A stretch of 64,000 nucleotides of DNA from Gemmatimonadaceae bacterium (lineage in GTDB: Bacteria > Gemmatimonadota > Gemmatimonadetes > Gemmatimonadales > Gemmatimonadaceae), in the NCBI GenBank assembly GCA_022843265.1, contig JALHNZ010000004.1, positions 1 to 64,000 on the forward strand. The letters are read 5' to 3'. The translations under genes and the position numbers were made by a program. Under the pieces are notes generated by a model that worked only from the letters and a program-made list of their open reading frames with translations, made no database searches and was not told where the DNA came from. Below, piece by piece: positions 1 to 7,759 of the stretch. Every line of letters begins with the position of its first letter. The stretch's first letter is position 1.

Positions 1-387
1 CTCATCGAGCTGTTCGATGTCGAAGGGAACACACTCGTCGCCGCAGAGTCGCTGCCTGACGCACTCGAAGCACTTCGCACGCAGGCGTTCGACTTTATCG
101 TGACGGATTTGCGTCTGGGCGGTAAGCGAGACGGCGGTCTGCAGGTCATGGCGATGGCGGGAATGGTAAGTCACGAGGCAACAGTTCTGGTGCTAACGGC
201 TTACCCGGATGACGCCAATCGTCAGGCGGCGAATCGGTTGGGAGCGTTGCACTTCCTCGAGAAGCCGGCTGATCTGCATGTCATTGCGACGTTAGCGAAT
301 GAATGCGGTGTGAGTACGGCGTTCGGGGCAAGTGAGCGCGAGGTAAATCGGCGCGAGTCGGTGCCGGGGTTGAGCACGGTCAGCTGA
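1..387 (+). CDS. Response-regulator receiver-domain protein (5' end outside window)
   Basis: The reading frame is open from the first base to TGA at 385-387, so this is the C-terminal part of a longer gene. The visible 128 residues follow the CheY-like receiver pattern: a strand ending in VTDLRL whose Asp (about residue 36 of the visible part) is the expected phospho-acceptor, then VLVLTAY with the conserved Thr, then FLEKPAD with the conserved Lys. About 25 residues follow the Lys and no output domain is seen, so it is either a stand-alone receiver or a protein whose output domain precedes it. It would receive phosphate from a histidine kinase; no kinase lies in the window. Confidence 0.8.
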   Translation, partial: LIELFDVEGNTLVAAESLPDALEALRTQAFDFIVTDLRLGGKRDGGLQVMAMAGMVSHEATVLVLTAYPDDANRQAANRLGALHFLEKPADLHVIATLANECGVSTAFGASEREVNRRESVPGLSTVS

Positions 388-553
388 GGTCGACACGCTG
401 TTGATGCGAGTGATGTGCCATCGAAGGTTCACGGCACCGGAGGTGGTTGTCAGGTCTGTTCCGCGGGGTGGTGGTGATACTGGGGAGTGTCACGTGGGCG
501 GCCTGGCAACTTCTGGTGTGCGAAGAACTCGACGGTCTCACTCGCGGCGCCGC

Positions 554-1333
554 TCAGGCGTTGCGCCGCAGATATTGTATCCGGCCAAAGGTGTGGTCGT
601 AGAGCGCACTAAGCGATCCAAGTCCCTCGAGCACGAGCCGGAATTGACGCACTCCCGGCTGGGCCAGATCGGCATCGAGCAGCGCCAACTCCTGTTTCAA
701 ACGGTGCTCCAGTCGGCGGCTCAGCGCGGCCGCTGTCTCGTTGGGTTGCGCGTATACCGCCTCACCCACGCGCACAAAACATTCCGCCCGCTGATCGAGC
801 CGAAACTCGTAGCGTACCGCGACCGGTACGAGCGGCACGTCTGGGATGGACCGGGCGAAGCGTGCCATCAGGGAGCGAAACACGAGCGGCATACGTGCGG
901 GCAACAGTTCGCCTTGCGGCAGCACCCACAGCGTTCGCGAAGGCCCGCCGGTGAGCAGCGCATTCGCGTAGGGCGGCAGGGCCCGCAGATCATCGAGGCG
1001 ATCGGTGGTGATGCCGAAACACCCCAGACGTCGGAAGAACGGATACCGCTGCAACTCTTCGCCGCGGAACAGTCCGTACGCGTCTCGCCCAAGTACCGAA
1101 CGCGAAAGAAACAGCGTCAGAATGGGATCCCACCAGGCGCTGTGATTCAGGAACGCAATACTCGGCGCCGGGCCGTCCGGGAATGGGACGCCCCCAAGCC
1201 ACACCCGAGCAAACGCTCGGCGCAGCAGGAATCGGAAGTAGCGCGCCGCCGCACGCTCCGCCAAGGGGAGCTTTCGCGCCTCAAGCAACATGCCTCGACG
1301 ATGCCTCAGATGGGGCGGGAATGCAATGCGCAA
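554..1333 (-). CDS. PlsC-type 1-acylglycerol-3-phosphate acyltransferase
   Basis: Lysophospholipid acyltransferase family, expected to transfer an acyl chain to a glycerol-phosphate acceptor at the inner membrane. With the TTG at 1333 as start the protein has 259 residues. The catalytic HX4D box is NHSAWWD (His64, Asp69), followed by FRGEEL and by PQGE near 139-142, which sits where the family has its acceptor-binding EGT block, and a VPLVPVAV strand near 167. The frame stays open upstream to 1483, but those 50 residues are rich in Arg, Pro and His and look non-coding. An ATG at 1291 is a second alternative start. It diverges from the MerR-like gene. Family is secure, substrate is not. Confidence 0.8.
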   Translation of the reverse strand: MRIAFPPHLRHRRGMLLEARKLPLAERAAARYFRFLLRRAFARVWLGGVPFPDGPAPSIAFLNHSAWWDPILTLFLSRSVLGRDAYGLFRGEELQRYPFFRRLGCFGITTDRLDDLRALPPYANALLTGGPSRTLWVLPQGELLPARMPLVFRSLMARFARSIPDVPLVPVAVRYEFRLDQRAECFVRVGEAVYAQPNETAAALSRRLEHRLKQELALLDADLAQPGVRQFRLVLEGLGSLSALYDHTFGRIQYLRRNA

Positions 1334-1531
1334 AGTCGTCTCATGTCTGAACTTGGGCACTGGCCGGGTTCTGCCGCGACAGTGGCAGGATCTTTTCTTC
1401 CGGGCTGTGCATTGAGCGTGTGGTGGGCTTTGGTGGACCCGGACCTCGGATTCGGGCGCACTGGGAACGAGCAGGTCATCCAAGGCGCTGACGCCTGGCG
1501 GTTACACTCACTTCATTACCCTTTCTGATCC

Positions 1532-2077
1532 ATGGCTGACTCTCCGGTCTCGCTGCTTCGTGCACATTCGCGTCACGCTCCGTGGAACGCGCGTGGGCTC
1601 GCCTCACACGCGTCGGCGCTTGTTGATGCCGCCGGAATGCGTCCCACCAATGCATCCGCTCGCGCGATGCCGAGCGCACGAGCCGTGCGCTTTTACGTGG
1701 CGAACGGTTTGCTCGATCGACCGGAAGGTGCGGGCACGGCCGCGACCTACGGCTACCGGCATCTGTTGCAGTTACTTTCCATCAAGATTCGTCAGCGTGA
1801 AGGACAAACGCTCGACGCGATCAAGCAGGAGATGCGGGAAGTCACGGGTGACGCACTCGAACGTCGTGTTGCCACGTCGCTCACTCCCGCGCTGATGCTC
1901 AATGGCAGCGGCACGACAACCACCAGTGACAGTCCGGCAACGTGGCGACGCTTGCCAATCAGTGATGGCGTTGAAATTCATGTGCGCGATGATTCACCGG
2001 CGGCGCGCGAAAGTGTGTTGCTGGCTATGCGTGAAGCGGTGCGTGGTGCCGTTGGCCGCGCTGAAATCTCTGACTAA
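1532..2077 (+). CDS. MerR-family HTH transcriptional regulator
   Basis: Protein of 181 residues. Residues about 48-100 carry the MerR-type winged helix: SARAVRFYVANGLLDRP followed by YGYRHLLQLLSIKIRQREG, then the start of a coiled dimerisation helix. An unusual 45-residue Ala/Ser-rich extension precedes it, so the true start may be internal. The C-terminal part resembles no effector domain that I recognise and has no Cys cluster, so metal sensing is unlikely. It ends 15 bases before serA on the same strand, which suggests co-transcription and possibly control of the serine/glycolate genes; that role is inference from position. Confidence 0.8.
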   Translation: MADSPVSLLRAHSRHAPWNARGLASHASALVDAAGMRPTNASARAMPSARAVRFYVANGLLDRPEGAGTAATYGYRHLLQLLSIKIRQREGQTLDAIKQEMREVTGDALERRVATSLTPALMLNGSGTTTTSDSPATWRRLPISDGVEIHVRDDSPAARESVLLAMREAVRGAVGRAEISD

Positions 2078-2092
2078 CTCACCCCTACCTCG

Positions 2093-3694
2093 ATGCTCCG
2101 CGTCCTGGTCACTGATGACATCGACGCGGAAGGCGTCGCGCTGTTAGCTGCTGAACCGCTGTTACAAGTTGACGAAGTTGCCACGCTTCCCGTGGCAGAG
2201 TTGCACGAACGCATCGGCGACTACGATGCGATCGTTGGTCGCAGCGCCACGCGCATCACGCGTGAACTGCTTGAGCGCGCTCCCCGCCTGCGCGTAGTCG
2301 GACGCGCTGGCGTTGGTGTGGACAACATTGCGATCGATGTCGCAACAGCGCTTGGCATCGCCGTCATCAATGCACCGGCCGGCAACACCGTTGCCGTCGC
2401 CGAACTGGTGTTTGGCGCGATGATTGGATTGTTGCGCCAGATCCCACGCGCCGCGACCGGAATGGCCAACGGCAAATGGGAACGCGCCGACTTGCTGGGC
2501 CGCGAACTCAAAGGCAAGACGTTGGGCATCGTGGGGCTCGGCCGCATCGGCAGCGAAGTCGCGCTGCGTGCACACGCGTTTGGGATGCCGGTGATTGCGT
2601 ACGATCCGTACATCGGCGACGAGCGCTTCACCACGCTGCGTGTGCAACGTGCCGCCACGCTCGACGAGCTGATCGGCGAGGCCAATATTGTCACGGTGCA
2701 CACCCCGCTCACCGAAGAAACACGCGGCATGATCGGCAAAAAACAGCTCGATCATTTGCAGCCACGGTCTGTAGTGGTGAACATGGCGCGCGGTGGCATC
2801 ATCGATGAGGACGCACTCGTGGCCGCGCTCAACGCCAATCAGTTGCGTGGTGCCATCATCGATGTGTTCACGATCGAACCGCTCGCAAAGGATCATCCGC
2901 TCCGGACCGCGCCGAACACGTTACTCACGCCCCATCTCGGCGCGAACTCCATCGAAGCGCAGCGCAACGTGGCGAAAGATGTGTGTCTCGGTGTGCGCGA
3001 TGCGTTGTTGCGGCAGGACCTTTCGCGCTCCATCAATGTTGCGGCGTCAGCTGGTGACTGGACAGATCTCGCGCCGGCCATGTTGCTGGTGCGTCGCTGT
3101 GCGGCCGTCGCACGCGCGTTGCTAGCTGATCAGGGCACGCGCGCCATCACGCAGCTTACCGTACGCTGTGGTCCCGCGCTCGCGGGTGGAAGCAGTGCGT
3201 TGCTCTCATCGGCGGCGGTTGGCGCGCTCGAAGGCGTGCTGGAAACTGATCGCCTGAACTTGATCAACGCCCGCACACTGGCGGACGCGCGCGGAATTTC
3301 CCTGTCCGTTGGTGTATCGGCCGAGCTTGGTCATCCGCGCGCTGTGGAAGTATCGCTCCGCGGTGGCATGCAGCAGCTCACCGTGGCGGGCATTGCCACT
3401 CCCGATGCACTGCGTCTCACGCGCATTGGTGCCTTCCATGTCGATGTGAACCCACGGCAAACGTTGATCGTGCTCACCAACCATGACGTGCCGGGTGTCA
3501 TCGGTCGCGTGGGTACCGTGCTCGGCGAAGCCAAGGTCAATATCGCCGAGTATCACCAGGCGCGACTCGCGCAGGGTGGTGATGCACTGGCCGCGATTAC
3601 GGTAGACGGAACGGTTGATGAGTCCACGAAACAGGCGTTGCTCGCGCTGCCCGACGTGCGTTCGGCTTCGATCGTGCAGTTGCGCGACAAGTGA
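2093..3694 (+). CDS. serA: D-3-phosphoglycerate dehydrogenase
   Basis: Oxidises 3-phosphoglycerate to 3-phosphohydroxypyruvate with NAD+, the first step of serine synthesis in the cytosol. The 533-residue length matches the long (type I) family. Order: N-terminal substrate domain, Rossmann domain with GLGRIGSE at 148-155, the D-2-hydroxyacid dehydrogenase signature with catalytic Arg/Glu/His (TPHLGANS near 282-289), an intervening ASB-like domain, and a C-terminal ACT domain from about 453 (NHDVPGVIGRVG), which usually gives feedback by serine. ATG start 15 bases after the MerR-like gene; the next gene begins 34 bases on. It could also reduce hydroxypyruvate, but the full SerA architecture favours phosphoglycerate. 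Confidence 0.93.
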   Translation: MLRVLVTDDIDAEGVALLAAEPLLQVDEVATLPVAELHERIGDYDAIVGRSATRITRELLERAPRLRVVGRAGVGVDNIAIDVATALGIAVINAPAGNTVAVAELVFGAMIGLLRQIPRAATGMANGKWERADLLGRELKGKTLGIVGLGRIGSEVALRAHAFGMPVIAYDPYIGDERFTTLRVQRAATLDELIGEANIVTVHTPLTEETRGMIGKKQLDHLQPRSVVVNMARGGIIDEDALVAALNANQLRGAIIDVFTIEPLAKDHPLRTAPNTLLTPHLGANSIEAQRNVAKDVCLGVRDALLRQDLSRSINVAASAGDWTDLAPAMLLVRRCAAVARALLADQGTRAITQLTVRCGPALAGGSSALLSSAAVGALEGVLETDRLNLINARTLADARGISLSVGVSAELGHPRAVEVSLRGGMQQLTVAGIATPDALRLTRIGAFHVDVNPRQTLIVLTNHDVPGVIGRVGTVLGEAKVNIAEYHQARLAQGGDALAAITVDGTVDESTKQALLALPDVRSASIVQLRDK

Positions 3695-3728
3695 GAGACA
3701 CACGCTCGAGGCGCGCAGCTCGTGATTC

Positions 3729-5189
3729 GTGACGCACGTGAGTAACGCGAGCGTGAACGGCACCATGTTCGCACACGACGCGCTGACCACGGACATTGAT
3801 GTGCGTCACGCCTACGCGCGTGACGTGTCAGGGTTGGAGCTGGTCGCCGAGGCCGTTGCACGCCCACGATCGGTCGCCGAAGTGGCCGATGTGCTGGCAG
3901 CAGCGCATGCCTCGCGCACATATGTGACGCCGGCCGGACTGCAGTCGAGTACCACCGGTGCATCGATCACGGATCAGGGCGTGTTGCTTTCGCTGTGCGC
4001 GCTCAATCGGGTGCTGGATGTAGATCCGGTGTCACGCATGATCCGCGTGGAGGCGGGAGCGCGCGTGGCCGATGTGCGACGCGCCGCCGAACACGCAGGC
4101 CTGCTTTTTACTCCCGATCCTACGAGCGAAGAAGAGAGCACCATCGGCGGTGCCATTGCGTGCAACGCCAGCGGTGCGCGCTCCTTTCGCTACGGTGCAA
4201 CACGCGCGCACGTGCGAGCTTTGACCGTGTTGCTCGCCAACGGTGAACGCCTCGACGTGCGCAGACCCGCGCTGGAGAAAAACACCGTGGGCTTTCCCAT
4301 GGCCCACGATCCGGTGGATTGGTTCGTGGGCAGCGAGGGAACGCTCGGCGTGGTGGTAGAAGCCGAGCTGGGCTTGCTGCCGTTGCCTGAGCATGTGGTG
4401 GGTCTCGCCATTCCATTCGCGACTGAGCACGACGCGTTGGCCTTCGTGGTGTCGTCGCGCGAGGCAGCGTACGGCGGCGGTCATGCAAACGACCTTCCGG
4501 TGCGTGTGGCGGCCGTGGCACCCCGCTGTCTTGAATACTTTGACGGACGCGCGGTGGAACTGGTACGCGCGCACGATACGCAGGTGCCGTGGGGCCACGA
4601 TGTTGCGGCGATCGTGTACACCGAAGACGCCGGTGATCACGCGCACGATACCGACGCCGCACTCGACGCCTGGTTGGCCTTGGCAGAGGCCCACAACGCG
4701 ATCACCGGTGACATTCGCGTATTCGACGGCGAAGCGGCGTTGGCCGACGCACGACGCTTACGACACGCTGTACCGAGCACCATGAACGAACGCGGTGCGC
4801 GCTATCGCGCTGACGGCGGGCGAAAGGTGTCAACGGATTGGGCCGTACCCTACCGACTGCTCGGCGACGCGCTGGCTATGGCGCACGCGCTGGCCGATGC
4901 CGCCGGCATTGAGCGCTCCGTCACGTATGGTCACGCGGGCAACGGACATCCGCACCAGAACTTCATTGCGCGCAACGCCGACGAGCTCGCACATCTCCAA
5001 CGCGTGCTGTACGACACGCTCACCCGCGTCGTGCAGATGGGCGGTACCGTGGCAGCCGAACACGGCATTGGCAAAATCAAGCGCAAATGGTTGCCACTGC
5101 AAATGTCGCATGTGCAGCAGGATGTGATGCGTTCACTCAAGCACGCGCTGGATCCGTACGGATTGCTCGCGCCCGGGAACGTGTTGTGA
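3729..5189 (+). CDS. FAD-linked oxidase, GlcD/D-2-hydroxyacid dehydrogenase family
   Basis: A 486-residue flavoprotein of the glycolate oxidase GlcD / D-lactate dehydrogenase type. Residues about 40-180 form the FAD-binding PCMH domain, with PDPTSEEESTIGGAIACNAS carrying the pyrophosphate-binding glycine region and GSEGTLGVVVEAELGLLP after it. The C-terminal half is the FAD-oxidase C domain, ending with YGHAGNGHPHQNF and AAEHGIGKIKRKWL, both hallmarks of the family. The start is GTG at 3729; ATG at 3765 is possible. No GlcE or GlcF partner is adjacent. Lying between serA and serB-like genes, it probably oxidises a 2-hydroxyacid (glycolate, lactate or 2-hydroxyglutarate); the substrate is not decided by sequence. 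SerA can make 2-hydroxyglutarate as a side product, which offers one rationale. Confidence 0.85.
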   Translation: MTHVSNASVNGTMFAHDALTTDIDVRHAYARDVSGLELVAEAVARPRSVAEVADVLAAAHASRTYVTPAGLQSSTTGASITDQGVLLSLCALNRVLDVDPVSRMIRVEAGARVADVRRAAEHAGLLFTPDPTSEEESTIGGAIACNASGARSFRYGATRAHVRALTVLLANGERLDVRRPALEKNTVGFPMAHDPVDWFVGSEGTLGVVVEAELGLLPLPEHVVGLAIPFATEHDALAFVVSSREAAYGGGHANDLPVRVAAVAPRCLEYFDGRAVELVRAHDTQVPWGHDVAAIVYTEDAGDHAHDTDAALDAWLALAEAHNAITGDIRVFDGEAALADARRLRHAVPSTMNERGARYRADGGRKVSTDWAVPYRLLGDALAMAHALADAAGIERSVTYGHAGNGHPHQNFIARNADELAHLQRVLYDTLTRVVQMGGTVAAEHGIGKIKRKWLPLQMSHVQQDVMRSLKHALDPYGLLAPGNVL

Positions 5190-5223
5190 AGCGGGCTGAA
5201 AACTGTCGCTCACGGATGGCCTC

Positions 5224-5907
5224 GTGAGTAGCCATGACAGCGCACGTCGCGCAGCATTCGCGAGCGTGGTGTTTGACGCGGACTCAACGCTCTCCGCCAT
5301 TGAAGGCATAGATTGGCTGGGTGAACGGCGTAATGCCGCGGTTGCCGCGCAGATCGCCGACCTGACAAATCAGGCCATGGACGGCCGTGTTTCGCTGGAT
5401 CAGGTATACGCCGAGCGCGTTGCACGGATTCGGCCAACGCGAGACGAGCTACAGTTGTTGAGCGAAGCCTACATCGCGCATGTCGTGCCCGGCATGACAG
5501 CACTGGTCGCAGATTTGCACGCGCTGGGTGTGACAACGGCAGTTGTCAGCGGCGGTATTCGTGACGCCCTGCTTCCTCTCGCAACGCACCTCGGCATTGC
5601 CCACGAGCGCGTACATGCAGTGGACCTGGCGTCGACGGCGAATGATCAGGTTCTCGACGCCCTGCTCGGCGATCAGCCGCTGGCTACGAGTCGAGGCAAG
5701 GTGACCGTGGTTGAGCAGCTTCGTCGCAGCGGCGCGCTGTCACAACCGGCGGTGATGGTCGGCGACGGTGCGACCGATGCAGCCGCACGTGAGAGCGTCG
5801 GTACCTTTATTGCGTTCACCGGTGTGGTGCGGCGCGCGGCGGTTGTTGACGCAGCCGATCACGAGGCCGTGGACATCAACGCACTCAGATCGCTTTTGAT
5901 TCTATGA
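5224..5907 (+). CDS. serB: Phosphoserine phosphatase-like HAD hydrolase
   Basis: Removes phosphate from O-phosphoserine, the last step of serine synthesis. All HAD motifs are visible in 227 residues: motif I FDADST with nucleophile Asp18 and acid Asp20, motif II VVSGG with Ser109, motif III Lys159 in SRGKVTVVEQL, and motif IV VGDGATDAA with Asp181 and Asp185. The DxDST form of motif I is that of the SerB group. GTG start at 5224. Its last codons overlap the next start by 4 bases, so it is translationally coupled to the aminotransferase. Function is well supported by the serA and aminotransferase neighbours; the precise substrate is inferred. Confidence 0.85.
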   Translation: MSSHDSARRAAFASVVFDADSTLSAIEGIDWLGERRNAAVAAQIADLTNQAMDGRVSLDQVYAERVARIRPTRDELQLLSEAYIAHVVPGMTALVADLHALGVTTAVVSGGIRDALLPLATHLGIAHERVHAVDLASTANDQVLDALLGDQPLATSRGKVTVVEQLRRSGALSQPAVMVGDGATDAAARESVGTFIAFTGVVRRAAVVDAADHEAVDINALRSLLIL

Positions 5908-7004
5908 CATTCGGTCACTTCTTCCTTCCGGGCCCAACGGACGTGCGCGCCGAAGTTCTCGCAGCACAGTCTGGTCCCATGTTGCCGCATCGCGGCGCCG
6001 ATTTTGAAACGCTGTTCGCGAACATCCAGCGCGGGCTCAAGCTGGTGTTGCGCACCGCGCGTCCGGTGTACGTGTCCACATCGTCGGCGACGGGATTAAT
6101 GGAAGCAGCGGTACGCTGCGCCAAGCCCGGGCCGATTTTGTCGCTCGTGAACGGTGCCTTTGCCGAACGGTTCGCTGATGTTGCACGCTCGTGTGGGCGC
6201 GATGTCACCGTGCTTGAAGCAAAGTGGGGCGATATCGTGCCGCTCGAACAGCTCGAGACGGCGCTGCGCAGCGGTTCGTTTGCGGCAGTCACCGTGGTAC
6301 ACAGTGAAACGAGTACGGGTGCGCTCACGCCGCTGCCGGAACTGGCGGCGCTCTGCGCCAGGCACGGTGCGCTGTCGCTCGTCGACTCGGTCACGGGCGT
6401 CGCTGGTGCGCCAGTCGAGACGGATGACTGGTCGCTGGATTTTGTGTTCACAGGCTCGCAAAAGGCGCTCGCATTGCCGCCCGGCCTCGCGTTTGGCGTG
6501 GCCAGCGAGCGCTATCTCGCGACCGCGCATGAGTCGCCCAACCGCGGTCGGTATTTTGATGTGCTCGAGTTCGAGCAGTACGTGCACAAGAATCAGACGC
6601 CGAATACACCCGCGACGTCGCTGCTCTACGCCGCGGAAACGCAGCTCGAAGCGATTGCACGCGAAACACTGGAAGCGCGCTGGCAGCGTCATGACGACAT
6701 GGCGGATTACACCAACCGCTGGCTTGAGGAAACGCGCGAGGCGCTCGGCGTTGCGCTCTGTACGCAGGCGAGACCCGGTGAGCGTTCACCGACGGTCACG
6801 TGTGTCGCACTTCCTCCAAGCATTCGCGGTGAAGACGTGGTGCGTGAAACCGCTGCGCGCGGCTTCGTGATTGGCGGTGGTTATGGCAAGCTCAAAAGCA
6901 CAGCGTTTCGTATCGGACACATGGGTGATCACACGCTGGCAGGTGTTGCGAACTGTCTTCACGCGGTCCGCGATGCGTTGTCCTCCTTGCGCACACGGAG
7001 TTGA
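5904..7004 (+). CDS. Class V aminotransferase (serine-glyoxylate / phosphoserine type)
   Basis: PLP enzyme of fold type I, 366 residues, in the alanine/serine-glyoxylate aminotransferase family. PLP lysine is Lys187 in FTGSQKALALPPG; Asp161 in LVDSVTG binds the pyridine nitrogen; FLPGPTDVR at 7-15 and PMLPHRG at 25-31 are family signatures. It starts inside the last codons of serB (ATGA overlap). No canonical SerC is present here, so with SerA and SerB it probably supplies the phosphohydroxypyruvate-to-phosphoserine step, as in other lineages where a class V enzyme replaces SerC. Serine-glyoxylate transamination is the alternative, favoured by the GlcD-like oxidase upstream. Confidence 0.85.
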   Translation: MTFGHFFLPGPTDVRAEVLAAQSGPMLPHRGADFETLFANIQRGLKLVLRTARPVYVSTSSATGLMEAAVRCAKPGPILSLVNGAFAERFADVARSCGRDVTVLEAKWGDIVPLEQLETALRSGSFAAVTVVHSETSTGALTPLPELAALCARHGALSLVDSVTGVAGAPVETDDWSLDFVFTGSQKALALPPGLAFGVASERYLATAHESPNRGRYFDVLEFEQYVHKNQTPNTPATSLLYAAETQLEAIARETLEARWQRHDDMADYTNRWLEETREALGVALCTQARPGERSPTVTCVALPPSIRGEDVVRETAARGFVIGGGYGKLKSTAFRIGHMGDHTLAGVANCLHAVRDALSSLRTRS

Positions 7005-7005
7005 G

Positions 7006-7728
7006 ATGTCTGAGTATCAGGGTAAACTTGTTGTCCTAACGGGCGTTGGCCGAAAAGGTCAGGCCGGTGAGATGATCGCGCGCATGTTCGCCGAACGTGG
7101 TGCGGCGCTGGCGTTGCTCGATGTGGCGCCCGACGAAGTCAACGCGCGCGCGGATGAGTTACGCGCCGCTGGTTTTGTCGCCACCGCACACGCCGGGGAT
7201 CTCAGCAACGCGGACGAGGCCATGCGCATCGCGCATGAAGTGCTTACCGCGCACCCGTCGGCGAACGGTGCCGTTCACGCACTCATTAACGCGGCGGGCG
7301 GTTTTGGTATGACCGGCCCGCTGGACACCAGTGATCCTGCACAGTGGCGCAAAATGTTCACCATCAGCGCTGACACTGCGTATTGCGCCACGCGCGCTTT
7401 TCTACCCGCGTTGCGAGCGGGACAAGGTTCCACCGTGTACTTCGCATCAGCCGCCTCACTACCCGGTGGCAACGCCGGCGGTATGGCCGCCTACGCCGGC
7501 GCCAAAAGCGCCGTTCTCACGCTCATGCGCAGCGTAGCGCAAGACGAACGTGAAAAGGGTGTACGTGCAAACGCTGTCGCGCCGGTCGCAATTCGCACCG
7601 CGGCGAACGTGAAATCGATGGGCGAGAAGGACAACTACGTGGACCGCGAGTCCGTCGCCGATGTGTTGCTGTTTCTGTGCAGTCACGCGGCACGGAATGT
7701 GAGTGGCCAGGTGATTGAACTGGCGTAG
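7006..7728 (+). CDS. Short-chain dehydrogenase/reductase (SDR)
   Basis: A 240-residue Rossmann oxidoreductase. The cofactor loop is TGVGRKGQAG (12-21), followed by an Asp39 that suggests NAD(H) preference, NAAG at 95-98, a Ser near 148-151, and the catalytic YxxxK pair Tyr163/Lys167 in AAYAGAKSA. The ATG at 7006 has GGAG five bases upstream and lies 1 base after the preceding stop, so it belongs to the serine cluster operon. The frame is open further upstream but that overlaps the aminotransferase. Substrate unknown. It converges on the next minus-strand gene. Confidence 0.85.
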   Translation: MSEYQGKLVVLTGVGRKGQAGEMIARMFAERGAALALLDVAPDEVNARADELRAAGFVATAHAGDLSNADEAMRIAHEVLTAHPSANGAVHALINAAGGFGMTGPLDTSDPAQWRKMFTISADTAYCATRAFLPALRAGQGSTVYFASAASLPGGNAGGMAAYAGAKSAVLTLMRSVAQDEREKGVRANAVAPVAIRTAANVKSMGEKDNYVDRESVADVLLFLCSHAARNVSGQVIELA

Positions 7729-7759
7729 CGCACCGCACGCCGCGGCGCGGCGCATCTCG

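Noticed and set aside
401-1528. Long open frame on the plus strand opposite the acyltransferase
   Set aside because: Arg/His/Gln-rich composition with no domain pattern; the opposite strand carries a clear PlsC family gene.
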